Assembly: GCF_013141915.1 (NCBI RefSeq)
Contig: NZ_SROX01000018.1
Location: forward strand, 62,001 to 126,000
Reading direction: 5' to 3'
DNA length: 64,000 nt
From: Cupriavidus necator
GTDB lineage: Bacteria > Pseudomonadota > Gammaproteobacteria > Burkholderiales > Burkholderiaceae
Shown here piece after piece: positions 54,708 through 63,675 of the stretch. Position 1 is the first letter of the stretch. Every line of letters begins with the position of its first letter. Both the position numbers and the translations under genes were made by a program. A model generated the notes under the pieces. The model was not told where the DNA came from and did no database searches. It saw only the letters and a list, made by a program, of their open reading frames with translations.

Positions 54708-56183
54708 TCATCGCTCCAGCACCCAGGTGTCCTTGGTGCCGCCCCCTTGAGAGGAATTCACCACCAGCGAACCTTCGCGCAGCGCCACGCGGGTCAGCCC
54801 GCCCGGCACCATCCGCACCTCCTTGCCCGACAGCACGAACGGGCGCAGGTCGATATGGCGCGGGGCGATGCCCGCCTCGACATAGGTCGGGCAGGTCGAC
54901 AACGCCAGCGTGGGCTGCGCGATGTACTGCTCGGGCCTGGACCTGACCACCTCACGGAAGGCATCGATCTCGGCGCGCGTCGCCGCCGGGCCGACCAGCA
55001 TGCCGTAGCCGCCGGCGCCATGGGTTTCCTTGACCACCAGTTCGCCCATATGGTCCAGCACGTACTGCAGGTCATCGGCGCGCCGGCACATGTAGGTCGG
55101 CACGTTGCTGAGGATCGCCTCTTCGCCCAGGTAGAAGCGGATCATGTCCGGCACATACGGGTAGATCGATTTGTCGTCGGCGACGCCGGTGCCGATCGCA
55201 TTGCAGATGGTGACGTTGCCGGCGCGGTAGACCGACAGCAGTCCGGCGGCGCCAAGCGCCGAATCAGGACGGAACGCGAGCGGGTCGAGGAAATCGTCGT
55301 CGACGCGCCGGTAGATCACGTCGATGCGTTGCGGGCCCTGCGTGGTGCGCATGAACAGGTGGTTGTCCTCGACGAAGAGGTCGCTGCCTTCGACCAGTTC
55401 CACCCCCATCTGCTGCGCCAGGAAGGCATGCTCGAAGTACGCCGAGTTGTACATGCCGGGCGTCAGCACCACCACCGTGGGATCGGCGATCGCCTGCGGC
55501 GAAACCCCGCGCAGCATGTCGAGCAGCAGGTCGGGATAGTGCGCCACCGGCGCCACGCGGTTGCGCGCGAACAGGTCCGGGAACAACCGCATCATCATCT
55601 TGCGGTTCTCGAGCATGTACGACACGCCCGACGGCACGCGCAGGTTGTCTTCCAGCACGTAGAACTCGCCCTCGCCGGCGCGCACCACGTCGATGCCGGC
55701 GACATGCGCATAGACGTCGTGCGGCACGTTGACGCCGAGCATCTCGGGCCGGTACTGGGCGTTGTTGTAGATCTGGTCGGGCGGGATCACGCCGGCGCGG
55801 ATGATGTCCTGGCCGTGGTAGATGTCATGGATGAAGCGGTTCAGCGCGGCCACGCGCTGGCGCAGGCCTTTTTCCAGCTGCGCCCATTCGCTCGCCGGGA
55901 AAATGCGCGGGATCACGTCGAACGGGATGGTGCGCTCGGTGCCGCTGTTGGCTTCGTCCTTGTCGCCGTAGACAGCGAAGGTGATACCCACGCGCCGGAA
56001 CACCAGGTCGGCCTCGGCGCGCTTGTTGCCCATCGTGCTTTCGGCCTGGCGCGCCAGCCATTCGGCGAAATGCCGGTAGTGCGGGCGTACCGCGCCGTCA
56101 GGCACGGCCTGTCCTGCGTGGATCAGCGCCGGCGCACCGTCATCGCACCAGTCCAGCATCTCGTCGAAGTACCGCGCCGCCAT
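54708..56183 (-). CDS. Circularly permuted type 2 ATP-grasp protein
   Basis: A 491-residue ATP-grasp ligase of the circularly permuted type 2 family (CP_ATPgrasp_2, DUF404/DUF407). Visible: RTIPFDVIPRIFPASEW, RFIHDIYHGQDI, YVLEDNLRVPSGVSYMLENR in two parts, VYRAGNVTICNAIGTGVADDKSIYPYVP with the metal/ATP segment, and KETHGAGGYGMLVGP. Such enzymes are predicted to join amino acids or short peptides to a carboxylate with ATP. I choose the ATG at 56183: GGAGG lies eight bases before it and the conserved protein begins there; the open frame upstream is low complexity. It is the first gene of the five-gene minus-strand operon. A TTGCGG-16-TATGCT pair at 56336-56363 may be the promoter. Confidence 0.92.
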   Translation of the reverse strand: MAARYFDEMLDWCDDGAPALIHAGQAVPDGAVRPHYRHFAEWLARQAESTMGNKRAEADLVFRRVGITFAVYGDKDEANSGTERTIPFDVIPRIFPASEWAQLEKGLRQRVAALNRFIHDIYHGQDIIRAGVIPPDQIYNNAQYRPEMLGVNVPHDVYAHVAGIDVVRAGEGEFYVLEDNLRVPSGVSYMLENRKMMMRLFPDLFARNRVAPVAHYPDLLLDMLRGVSPQAIADPTVVVLTPGMYNSAYFEHAFLAQQMGVELVEGSDLFVEDNHLFMRTTQGPQRIDVIYRRVDDDFLDPLAFRPDSALGAAGLLSVYRAGNVTICNAIGTGVADDKSIYPYVPDMIRFYLGEEAILSNVPTYMCRRADDLQYVLDHMGELVVKETHGAGGYGMLVGPAATRAEIDAFREVVRSRPEQYIAQPTLALSTCPTYVEAGIAPRHIDLRPFVLSGKEVRMVPGGLTRVALREGSLVVNSSQGGGTKDTWVLER

Positions 56184-56335
56184 GATGGCCGCTCCTCCAT
56201 GTCGCGGGCTGCGCGCGGCGGCGCGCGTTCGCGCCGCCGCCGGCCGCCCTGGTTGCCCTGGCTGTCGTGCCCTGCGCCGCGACGGCGCCGGTTTGGTGCG
56301 CGCCACGGTGATGCCGTCAAGTCACTGGCCCTTCC

Positions 56336-56363
56336 AGCATACCCGTGCCGGCGAAAGCCGCAA
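56336..56363 (-). promoter_or_regulatory. Candidate promoter of the ATP-grasp/Anbu operon
   Basis: On the minus strand TTGCGG (56358-56363) and TATGCT (56336-56341) are 16 bp apart, giving a leader of about 145 bases. A modest match found by eye. Confidence 0.35.
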
Positions 56364-56435
56364 GGTGGCCCGGTGGGCGCCCATGCCCCCGCATCCGCAC
56401 CGGCACCGATCAAGCAAGATGCCTGCCAGCGCACG

Positions 56436-56466
56436 AAAAAACGGCCGCCGGCGAGGCCGGCGGCCG
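56436..56466 (-). terminator. Terminator of gntK
   Basis: CGGCCGCCGGC, a GAG loop and GCCGGCGGCCG form an 11-bp GC stem with AAAAAA on the plus-strand left side; on the minus strand a stem and T6, 70 bp after the gntK stop. Confidence 0.85.
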
Positions 56467-56536
56467 TAGTTGCGTTGCATGGGTAAAGGGCAAGCTCGCT
56501 CCTCCGCCATGCCCTGGCGGGGACGATCGCGGCAGC

Positions 56537-57043
56537 TCAGCGGGCCGCGCTGGCGCCTGGCCGCACGGTGGCCTGCAGGATAGTGTCGACCAGCGCCTCG
56601 GGCGGCTGGCGGATATCGAGCGCGAGCGCGTCCCCCGGTTCTTCCAGCGTATCGAACTGGCTTTGCAGCAGCTCGGGATTGAAGAAGTGCTCGGTGCGCG
56701 CCGACAGGCGCTGGCCGATCAGCGAGGCATCGCCCTTCATGAACACAAAGGTCACGCCGCCATCGGGCGGGGTCAGGCGGTCCCGGTAAGCCTGGCGCAG
56801 CGCCGAGCAGGTGAACACATGGGTGCGGCCTTCGGCCCGGGCCGCGTCGATGGCGGCGCGCATCGCCGCCAGCCATGGCCAGCGGTCTTCGTCGGTCAGC
56901 GGGATGCCGGCATGCATCTTGGCCTTGTTGGCGTCGCTATGGAATTCATCGGCGTCGTGGAAGCCGCAGCCCAGCCGCTGCGCCAGCAATTGGCCGACCG
57001 TAGTCTTGCCGCTGCCGGAAACGCCCATCAGGATATAGATCAT
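56537..57043 (-). CDS. gntK: Gluconokinase
   Basis: A 168-residue P-loop kinase phosphorylating gluconate to 6-phosphogluconate. The P-loop GVSGSGKTT is at residues 7-15; DADEFHS, IPLTDEDRWPWL and TCSALRQAYRD match the GntK family. The product is the substrate of Edd, whose gene lies 149 bp upstream on the same strand. It ends in a strong terminator. Confidence 0.95.
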   Translation of the reverse strand: MIYILMGVSGSGKTTVGQLLAQRLGCGFHDADEFHSDANKAKMHAGIPLTDEDRWPWLAAMRAAIDAARAEGRTHVFTCSALRQAYRDRLTPPDGGVTFVFMKGDASLIGQRLSARTEHFFNPELLQSQFDTLEEPGDALALDIRQPPEALVDTILQATVRPGASAAR

Positions 57044-57192
57044 TGTCTGCTCCGTCGGTCTTGGTATCGGATGGTGTTGCCATCCTTGTCTGTCCTTGTC
57101 GGTCCGGCCGGACGTCGTTGCGGCGGTGCAAAGGCGTCCCGGGGCGCTGCCACCCCGCAGGAAACTTCAGGGAAAATCGGCCTCTGGCCTGG

Positions 57193-59088
57193 CTATTGTG
57201 CGACGGATTGCGCCGCCGCGGTATGGCCGTGCCCGGGCGCGCCGGCGTCGGCATCCACCTCGGACAGGTCGAGTGCGCTGGCGCCCTCTTCCGCGATGCG
57301 CGCGTGGCGCCGGAACAGGCCGAACAAACCCCGCCCCAGGCTGAACTGCGCGAACCGGTCGGCAGGCGCGCGGGCCAGCGAGCGCGCCGCGAATTCGCTT
57401 TCGTCGCCCAGCCATTGCAGCGTGCCGGCGACGGCGTCGACACGGATGCGGTCGCCGTCGCGCACGCGCGCCAGCGCGCCGCCTGCCAGCGCCTCGGGGC
57501 CGACGTGGATCACCGCCGGCACCTTGCCGGAAGCGCCGGACATGCGCCCGTCGGTCACCAGCGCCACCTTGTGGCCGGCGTCCTGCAGCGCGCCCAGCAG
57601 CGGGGTCAGGCGGTGCAGTTCCGGCATGCCGTTGGCATTCGGCCCCTGGAAACGCACTACCGCAACCAGGTCGCCGCCGAGTTCGCCGGCATCGAACGCG
57701 GCCTGCAGCGCTTCCTGCGAGTCGAACACCCGCACCCGCGCTTCCACCACGCGGTGCTCGGGCGCCACGGCCGAAACCTTGATCACGCCGCGGCCCAGGT
57801 TGCCCTGCATCAACCGCAGGCCGCCCTCGGCCGAGAACGGCGCCGCGGCCGTCGCCAGCACCTGCGGGTCGCCGCTCTGCGCCGCGCCGTCGCGCCAGTG
57901 AAGCACGCCGTCAGTCATCACCGGTTCCTGCGTGTAGCGGGCCAGGCCGGGGCCGGCCACGGTGTGGACGTCCTCGTGCAGCAAGCCGGCCTGCAGCAGC
58001 TCGCGAATCACGAAGCCGGCGCCGCCTGCCGCGTGGAAATGGTTCACATCGGCCGAGCCGTTGGGATAGACGCGCGCCAGCAGCGGCGTGATGCGCGACA
58101 GCAGGTCGAAATCATTCCAGTCGATCACGATGCCCGCGGCGCGCGCCATCGCCACCAGGTGGATGGTGTGGTTGGTCGAGCCGCCGGTGGCGAGCAGGCC
58201 GACCATGGCGTTGGCAATGGCGCGCTCGTCGACGATGCGCGCCAGCGGCAGGTAGTCGTCGCCGCGCGCGCGCAGCGCGATCGCGCGCTGTGCCGCCGCG
58301 GCCGTCAGCGCATCGCGCAGGCCGCTGTCAGGATGCACAAAGGCCGCGCCGGGCAAATGCAGGCCCATGACTTCCATCAGGAACTGGTTGCTGTTGGCGG
58401 TGCCGTAGAAGGTACAGGTACCGGCGCCGTGGTAGGCCTGGCATTCGGCTTCCAGCAGCGCATCGCGGCCCACTTGTCCGGTGGCGTAGAGCTGGCGCAC
58501 GCGCGCCTTTTCCTTGTTGGGCAGCCCGCTGGCCATCGGCCCGGCCGGCACGAACACCATCGGCAGGTGGCCGAACTGCAGGGCGCCCATCAGCAGCCCC
58601 GGCACGATCTTGTCGCACACTCCCAGCATCAGCGCGGCATCGAAGGTGTTGTGCGACAGCGCCACCGCGGTGCCCATGGCAATCGCATCGCGCGAGAACA
58701 GCGACAGCTCCATGCCGGCATTGCCCTGCGTGATGCCATCGCACATGGCCGGCACGCCGCCCGCCACCTGCGCCACCGCGCCGACCGCGCGCGCGGCCTC
58801 GCGGATCACGGCGGGATAGCGCTCGTAGGGCTGGTGCGCCGAGAGCATGTCGTTGTAAGCGGTGACGATGCCCAGGTTGGGCGCATGGTCGACGCGCAGC
58901 TTCAGCTTGTCGCTGACCGGCAGCGCGGCGAAGCCGTGCGCCAGGTTGGCGCACGACATGCCGCGCAGCGGACCCAGTTCCGACTGCGCCCGTTCGCAGC
59001 GGGCAAGGTAGGCGGCACGGCTGGTGCGGCTGCGCGCCACGATGCGGTCGGTGACGGCCAGAAGTTCGGCATGGACAGCGGAAGACAT
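57193..59088 (-). CDS. edd: Phosphogluconate dehydratase
   Basis: A 631-residue IlvD/Edd family dehydratase, turning 6-phosphogluconate to 2-keto-3-deoxy-6-phosphogluconate, the key step of the Entner-Doudoroff pathway. It carries the Fe-S cluster cysteines in GVPAMCDG and MLGVCDKIVPG, and the TFYGTANSNQFLMEVMG segment. It is 20-25 residues longer than E. coli Edd at the C-terminus (Ala/His-rich). The HexR-like operator at 59142-59156 lies 54 bp upstream of the ATG. The partner aldolase gene eda is not in this window. Confidence 0.96.
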   Translation of the reverse strand: MSSAVHAELLAVTDRIVARSRTSRAAYLARCERAQSELGPLRGMSCANLAHGFAALPVSDKLKLRVDHAPNLGIVTAYNDMLSAHQPYERYPAVIREAARAVGAVAQVAGGVPAMCDGITQGNAGMELSLFSRDAIAMGTAVALSHNTFDAALMLGVCDKIVPGLLMGALQFGHLPMVFVPAGPMASGLPNKEKARVRQLYATGQVGRDALLEAECQAYHGAGTCTFYGTANSNQFLMEVMGLHLPGAAFVHPDSGLRDALTAAAAQRAIALRARGDDYLPLARIVDERAIANAMVGLLATGGSTNHTIHLVAMARAAGIVIDWNDFDLLSRITPLLARVYPNGSADVNHFHAAGGAGFVIRELLQAGLLHEDVHTVAGPGLARYTQEPVMTDGVLHWRDGAAQSGDPQVLATAAAPFSAEGGLRLMQGNLGRGVIKVSAVAPEHRVVEARVRVFDSQEALQAAFDAGELGGDLVAVVRFQGPNANGMPELHRLTPLLGALQDAGHKVALVTDGRMSGASGKVPAVIHVGPEALAGGALARVRDGDRIRVDAVAGTLQWLGDESEFAARSLARAPADRFAQFSLGRGLFGLFRRHARIAEEGASALDLSEVDADAGAPGHGHTAAAQSVAQ

Positions 59089-59141
59089 GGCGGTGTTGGT
59101 CCTTGTGGGCGGGGCAATGAGGCAACAATGATCCTCATGCT

Positions 59142-59156
59142 TGTAGATTTTCTACA
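59142..59156. promoter_or_regulatory. HexR-type operator, edd side
   Basis: TGTAGATTTTCTACA: two perfect 6-bp arms (TGTAGA/TCTACA) around TTT, 54-68 bp before the edd ATG. It shares both arms with the copy at 59293-59307. Confidence 0.8.
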
Positions 59157-59292
59157 GATCAGCGCCATTATACCGAGCACGGAGTGTTCGTCGAGGCGTC
59201 CCGACATCACAATCCCGCAAGAAATCGCAAAATAAGGGCAAACCCCAAGCGCACGACCGATACCATTTCGGGCAAGATGCGGCGCCAACAGA

Positions 59293-59307
59293 TGTAGAAT
59301 CTCTACA
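59293..59307. promoter_or_regulatory. HexR-type operator, hexR side
   Basis: TGTAGAATCTCTACA: the same TGTAGA/TCTACA arms around ATC, 35-49 bp before the hexR ATG. Centre-to-centre distance to the edd copy is 151 bp. Position suggests autoregulation. Confidence 0.8.
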
Positions 59308-59341
59308 TATCCTTCCAACGCCGATTCCGCTGCCTGCCGCC

Positions 59342-60277
59342 ATGCGCGACCGCATCCTTGCCGTCTATGACACCCTCCGTCCTTCAGAACGCCGCCTGGC
59401 AGACTATGTCGCGCGCCACGGCGCCGCCGTGATCCGGCTGTCGATGCCGGAACTGGCCGAGCGCGCCGGCGTGTCGCAACCGACCATCGCGCGCTTCTGC
59501 GCGGCGCTGGGCTACGACGGCTTCCGCGAATTCAAGCTGCAGTTCGCGCAGAATGTCGGCGGCGGCACGCCCTTCGTGCACCAGGATGTCGCCGCCGACG
59601 ACCGCCCGGCGGACATCGCCGGCAAGGTGTTCGACCGCACCATTGCCACGCTGATGAGCGTGCGCAACGCCTTGTCGGCCGACCAGATCGAGCACGGCAT
59701 CCAGTTGCTAGCCGGCGCCCGGCGCATCGAGTTCTATGGCTGCGGCAACTCCGGCATCGTCGCGCTCGACATCCAGCACAAGTTCTTCCGCCTGGGCGTG
59801 CCGACCGTCGCCTATGCCGACCCGCATGTGTTCAGCATGTCGGCGGCGCTGCTGGCCCCGGGCGACGTCGCCGTGCTGGTCTCCAACAGCGGCCGCACCT
59901 GGGACATGCTGACGGCCGCCACCCTGGCGCGCAGCAGCGGCGCCAGCGTGCTCGCGCTGACCCACAGCGGCTCGCCGCTGGCACGGCTGGCCGATGTCTG
60001 CGTGTTCTCGGACGTTGAGGAAGACAGCGAGGTCTACACGCCGATGACCTCGCGCATCAGCCACCTGGTGCTCGGCGACGTGCTCGCGGCCGGCGTTGCG
60101 CTGGCGCGCGCGGACACCGTCGCGCCGCGCCTGCAGCGCGCCAAGGCGCATCTGCGCGAGCGGCGCATCGCCGGTGCGGAGCCGGCTCCGGCAAGAAGCC
60201 GGACCCGCACCGCCGCGGCGGCGCCCACTACGCCCTCGCCCACCGCGGCGCGCCCGAGCCGCCGCAAGGCCGGTTGA
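59342..60277 (+). CDS. hexR: HexR, RpiR-family repressor of the Entner-Doudoroff pathway
   Basis: A 311-residue RpiR-family regulator. The N-terminal helix-turn-helix (about 1-77) includes MPELAERAGVSQPTIARFC; the C-terminal SIS sugar-phosphate domain (about 115-260) includes FYGCGNSGIVALD and VLVSNSGRTWDML. HexR releases DNA on binding 2-keto-3-deoxy-6-phosphogluconate. The C-terminal 40 residues are low-complexity Ala/Pro/Thr. It diverges from edd, and two palindromes lie between them. It converges with comEC. Confidence 0.95.
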   Translation: MRDRILAVYDTLRPSERRLADYVARHGAAVIRLSMPELAERAGVSQPTIARFCAALGYDGFREFKLQFAQNVGGGTPFVHQDVAADDRPADIAGKVFDRTIATLMSVRNALSADQIEHGIQLLAGARRIEFYGCGNSGIVALDIQHKFFRLGVPTVAYADPHVFSMSAALLAPGDVAVLVSNSGRTWDMLTAATLARSSGASVLALTHSGSPLARLADVCVFSDVEEDSEVYTPMTSRISHLVLGDVLAAGVALARADTVAPRLQRAKAHLRERRIAGAEPAPARSRTRTAAAAPTTPSPTAARPSRRKAG

Positions 60278-60299
60278 CCGCCCGCGGCACCGGCGCCAC

Positions 60300-62732
60300 C
60301 TAACGCGGCGCCTGCGGCCGTTCCCGCCAGTAGCGCGGGGCAGCCTGCCGGAACACCGACAGCGCGTAACCCGCACGGGCCGTGTCCATGGTTACCGCGC
60401 CGGTTTCGTCGGTGCGGTAGCGCAAGATGCCCGCGCGGCCAAATCGCTCCCAGACGTCGGCGTTCGGATGGCGATAGCGGTTGGCATAACCCAGCTGGAA
60501 CACCGCAGCCGCGGGCCCCACCGCCGCGATCCAGTCGGCGCCGGACGACGTGCCGCTGCCGTGATGCGCCACCACCAGCACGTCGGCGCGCAATGCCCCC
60601 GGCGGCAAGCGATCCATCAACGCACGCTCCTGCGCCAGGCCGATATCGCCGGTCAGCAGCAGGCTGTGCGCGGCCGTGTCCAAGCGCAGCACGCAACTGC
60701 GCGCATTGCTGGGGATAGCGGCCAGTTGGGCCTGCTCAGGCAGGGGGTGCAGCACGGAAAAACGCACGCCGTCCCACTCCCATTGCTGTCCCGCTGCGCA
60801 TGGCGGCCATTGCGCGGGGCCGGCCTGAGGCCGCCGGGCCGCCAGTAGGTGGTGCCCGGCGGGCGCACCGGTGCTGCGCGCCACCACGGCCACGGTCCCG
60901 TCAACGTCCGCCACGCCGCCGGCATGATCGACGTCTTCATGGCTGACCATCAGGTGATCGAGCCGCGTCACCCCCTCGGCGCGCAATCGCGGCACCACTA
61001 CCTGCGCGCCCGCGCTGGACCCGGCGGCATAGCCCGGCCCGGTGTCGTACAGCAGCGCGTGCGAACGCGTGCGTACCAGCACCGCCGTGCCCTGCCCCAC
61101 GTCGAACATCACCGCGCGGAACTGGCCTTCGGCAACCGGCGGGCCGCGTGCCAACAGCATCGGCAGCATCAGCAGTCCGCCATGGCGGCGCAGACGCGCC
61201 GACCCCACCGGAGCCACCAGCAGCGCAACACCCAGCGCGGCCAGCAGCAACGCCATCGGCCCCGCGCTGGCTGCCTCCCACATCGCCCATGGCAGCATGG
61301 AGAACCATTCCAGCACGGCCGCCAGGAGCACCATCGCAAAGTGGGCGACCGCCATCACTGGCGCCGCGAGCAGCAGCGGCAGCGCGGCGCCCAGCAGCGC
61401 CAACGGCGTCACCAGCAGGCTCACCACCGGGATCGCCACCGCATTGGCCAACGGCGACACCACCGAGACCTGGCCGAACAGCAGCAGCGTCAGCGGCACC
61501 AGCCCGATGGTCACGGCCCACTGCGTGCGCGCACCCGCGGCAAGCGTGGCCCGCGCCCGTTGCCAGCGCCCGGCCATCGCGGCGTCCCGTCCCGGCCGGG
61601 CGGCGAAGAAGATCACCGCGACGGCACCGAAAGACAGCCAGAAGCCGGGCAGCATCACCGCCCATGGATCCACCAGCAGCGCCGCCAGCGCCGCCCACGC
61701 CAGCACCACCGACGCCGGCGGGGTGCGCGCCCCCCACACCGCGACGGCCGCGACGCACAGCATGGCGACGGTGCGCAGCGCCGGGATCTGCATGCCGGCC
61801 AGCATGCCGTAGCCCAGCGCGGTGGCCACGGCCATCCCCAGCGCGGCTTGCCGCGCCGGCAGCCACAGCGGCAGCGGCCGGCGCAGGCAGCGACCGAGGC
61901 CGAACGAATGGCGCCACAACAGTGCGGCAATTGAAGCCGCCATGCCGGCCACCATGGTGATATGCAGGCCGGAAATGGCCACCAGGTGGCTCACGCCGGT
62001 GCGCCGGAACAACTGCCAGTCTTCCGCATCGATGCCGCGCTGGTCGCCGATCACCAGCGCGACCAGCACCGCGCCGAAGCGCGCATCGGCCGGCAGCGCG
62101 GCGCGCAGGTGATCGCGCACGGCGGCACGCCAGGCCTCGACGCGCCAGGCGAGCCGCTCGGACGTTGCGTCCTGCGGCGGGCCCTGGGCGCGGCGCACAT
62201 AGCCGGTGGCGCCATAGCCTTGTGACAGCAGCCAGTAGGCGTAGTCGAAGCCGAACGGATTGGCGAGCCCGCGTGGGCGACGCAGGCGCACGGTCAGCGT
62301 GAGGCGCTGGCCCGGGGTCAGGTCAGGCGGCGCGCCGCGCCAGTTGAGGATGACCCGTGGCGGCAGCGGCAGGCCCGGCCCGGCGGACGGCTCGATGGTG
62401 AACGCGAAACGTGTGCCGGTAGCGGTTTGGCCAGGCAGCCCGGACACCACGCCGCGCACTTCAAGGTCACGGGCTTCCAGCGCCGCGGGCAGCCATTGGT
62501 GCAGGCGCAGGTCGGCGCGCCAGGCAGCCCAGCAGAAGGCAGTTGCGAACGCCAGCAGAACTAGCAGCAGTGCCTGCGGCACGGCAGGCAGGCACCTGCC
62601 CCGCACGGCCATGCCGATGGCGCACAACGCCAGAAGGGCAGCGCCCACCCGCAGGACAAGCTGCGGCGGCAGCGCCGATTGCTGCTGCAGCGTCCAGCAA
62701 CCCGCCACGAATGCCACCACGAAGCAACGCAC
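60300..62732 (-). CDS. comEC: ComEC/Rec2-type DNA uptake channel
   Basis: An 810-residue multi-spanning membrane protein. The N-terminal part has three hydrophobic helices and the OB-fold ComEC_N-terminal domain; the middle is the Competence domain with many helices (HLVAISGLHITMVAGM is a family mark); the C-terminal MBL-fold domain (about 540-800) includes FDVGQGTAVLV and SHEDVDHAGG. It carries single-stranded DNA through the inner membrane during natural transformation. No other competence genes are in this window. Confidence 0.93.
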   Translation of the reverse strand: MRCFVVAFVAGCWTLQQQSALPPQLVLRVGAALLALCAIGMAVRGRCLPAVPQALLLVLLAFATAFCWAAWRADLRLHQWLPAALEARDLEVRGVVSGLPGQTATGTRFAFTIEPSAGPGLPLPPRVILNWRGAPPDLTPGQRLTLTVRLRRPRGLANPFGFDYAYWLLSQGYGATGYVRRAQGPPQDATSERLAWRVEAWRAAVRDHLRAALPADARFGAVLVALVIGDQRGIDAEDWQLFRRTGVSHLVAISGLHITMVAGMAASIAALLWRHSFGLGRCLRRPLPLWLPARQAALGMAVATALGYGMLAGMQIPALRTVAMLCVAAVAVWGARTPPASVVLAWAALAALLVDPWAVMLPGFWLSFGAVAVIFFAARPGRDAAMAGRWQRARATLAAGARTQWAVTIGLVPLTLLLFGQVSVVSPLANAVAIPVVSLLVTPLALLGAALPLLLAAPVMAVAHFAMVLLAAVLEWFSMLPWAMWEAASAGPMALLLAALGVALLVAPVGSARLRRHGGLLMLPMLLARGPPVAEGQFRAVMFDVGQGTAVLVRTRSHALLYDTGPGYAAGSSAGAQVVVPRLRAEGVTRLDHLMVSHEDVDHAGGVADVDGTVAVVARSTGAPAGHHLLAARRPQAGPAQWPPCAAGQQWEWDGVRFSVLHPLPEQAQLAAIPSNARSCVLRLDTAAHSLLLTGDIGLAQERALMDRLPPGALRADVLVVAHHGSGTSSGADWIAAVGPAAAVFQLGYANRYRHPNADVWERFGRAGILRYRTDETGAVTMDTARAGYALSVFRQAAPRYWRERPQAPR

Positions 62733-62820
62733 GGAACCCCTCCGGCTGAACTTGCATAGCCAGAGTTGTACCCGCGCCGATGCGCGGCAAGCTTGTCAGC
62801 CCGTCATGAAGGTGTGGAAG

Positions 62821-63663
62821 TTAGTGACCGACAGCAAGTGGAGGCGCCATGGTGCCGGCAAACGCCGCCAGGCGCGGCAGCGCCGCCACGGCATTGCGCC
62901 AGGTGGCCTGCGCCAGCGTCAAGGAGTCGATCCCGCGCAATTCCGCCATCACGCGCGCCACGCCGGCGACCTCTGCGGGTGTGTTGCGCGCCTTGTGCTG
63001 TTCCCCGAACTGGTCGTCCGACAGCCACGCCGGCGCGATGTCTGGCGCGTCGGTTTCAAGCACCAGTGCCTCCAGCGGCAATTCCGTCGCCAGCCGGCGG
63101 ATCTGGCGCGCGCGGCTGAAGGTGACATTGCCGCCGAAGCCGAGCTTCAGGCCCTGGTCGACGAAGCGCCGCGCCTGTTCGTTGCTGCCGTTGAAGGCAT
63201 GGGCAATGCCGCGTTTTACGCCCAGCTTGCGCAACTGCGCGCCAACCTGGTCCTGCGATTTGCGCACATGCAGCAGCACCGGCAGGTCGAACTCGCGCGC
63301 GAGCTTCAGCTGCTCGGCATAAAGCCAGGTCTGGTGGTCGGCATCCAGCCCCGCCATGAAGAAATCGAGCCCGATCTCGCCGATGCCGACGAAACGCGGG
63401 TCGCCCATGCTGGCGGCCACCTCGCGCCGCAGCGTGTCGAGATCGGCCTGGCCGGCGCCGGGCGAGCACAGCGGGTGGATGCCGAGCGCGTAGACGCAGC
63501 GCGCATCCCGATGCGCCAGCGCGCGCACGGCGGCGAAGTTCCACGCGGCCACCGCCGGCACCACGATGCCGCGCACGCCGGCGGCCTCGGCCGCATCGGC
63601 AACCTGCTGGCGGTCCGCGTCGAACTCGCCGGCGTCGAGGTGGCAATGGGTGTCGATCCACAT
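62821..63663 (-). CDS. tatD: TatD-family metal-dependent hydrolase
   Basis: A 280-residue TIM-barrel hydrolase. The metal motifs are WIDTHCHLDAGEFD at the start, GIGEIGLDF, LHVRKS with the His ligand, and ETDAPDIAP. TatD proteins are 3'-5' exonucleases/DNases, and some act as D-aminoacyl-tRNA-like hydrolases. The gene lies between lolD and comEC on the same strand, 12 bp after the lolD stop. Confidence 0.92.
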   Translation of the reverse strand: MWIDTHCHLDAGEFDADRQQVADAAEAAGVRGIVVPAVAAWNFAAVRALAHRDARCVYALGIHPLCSPGAGQADLDTLRREVAASMGDPRFVGIGEIGLDFFMAGLDADHQTWLYAEQLKLAREFDLPVLLHVRKSQDQVGAQLRKLGVKRGIAHAFNGSNEQARRFVDQGLKLGFGGNVTFSRARQIRRLATELPLEALVLETDAPDIAPAWLSDDQFGEQHKARNTPAEVAGVARVMAELRGIDSLTLAQATWRNAVAALPRLAAFAGTMAPPLAVGH

Positions 63664-63675
63664 GGCGTGGCCGCT

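Larger units (their letters stand above)
56184..56536. other. Gene-free stretch upstream of the ATP-grasp operon
   Basis: 353 bases between the gntK stop and the ATP-grasp start. It holds the gntK terminator (56436-56466) and a candidate promoter of the operon (56336-56363). Open frames here are GC-driven and resemble no family. Confidence 0.6.
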
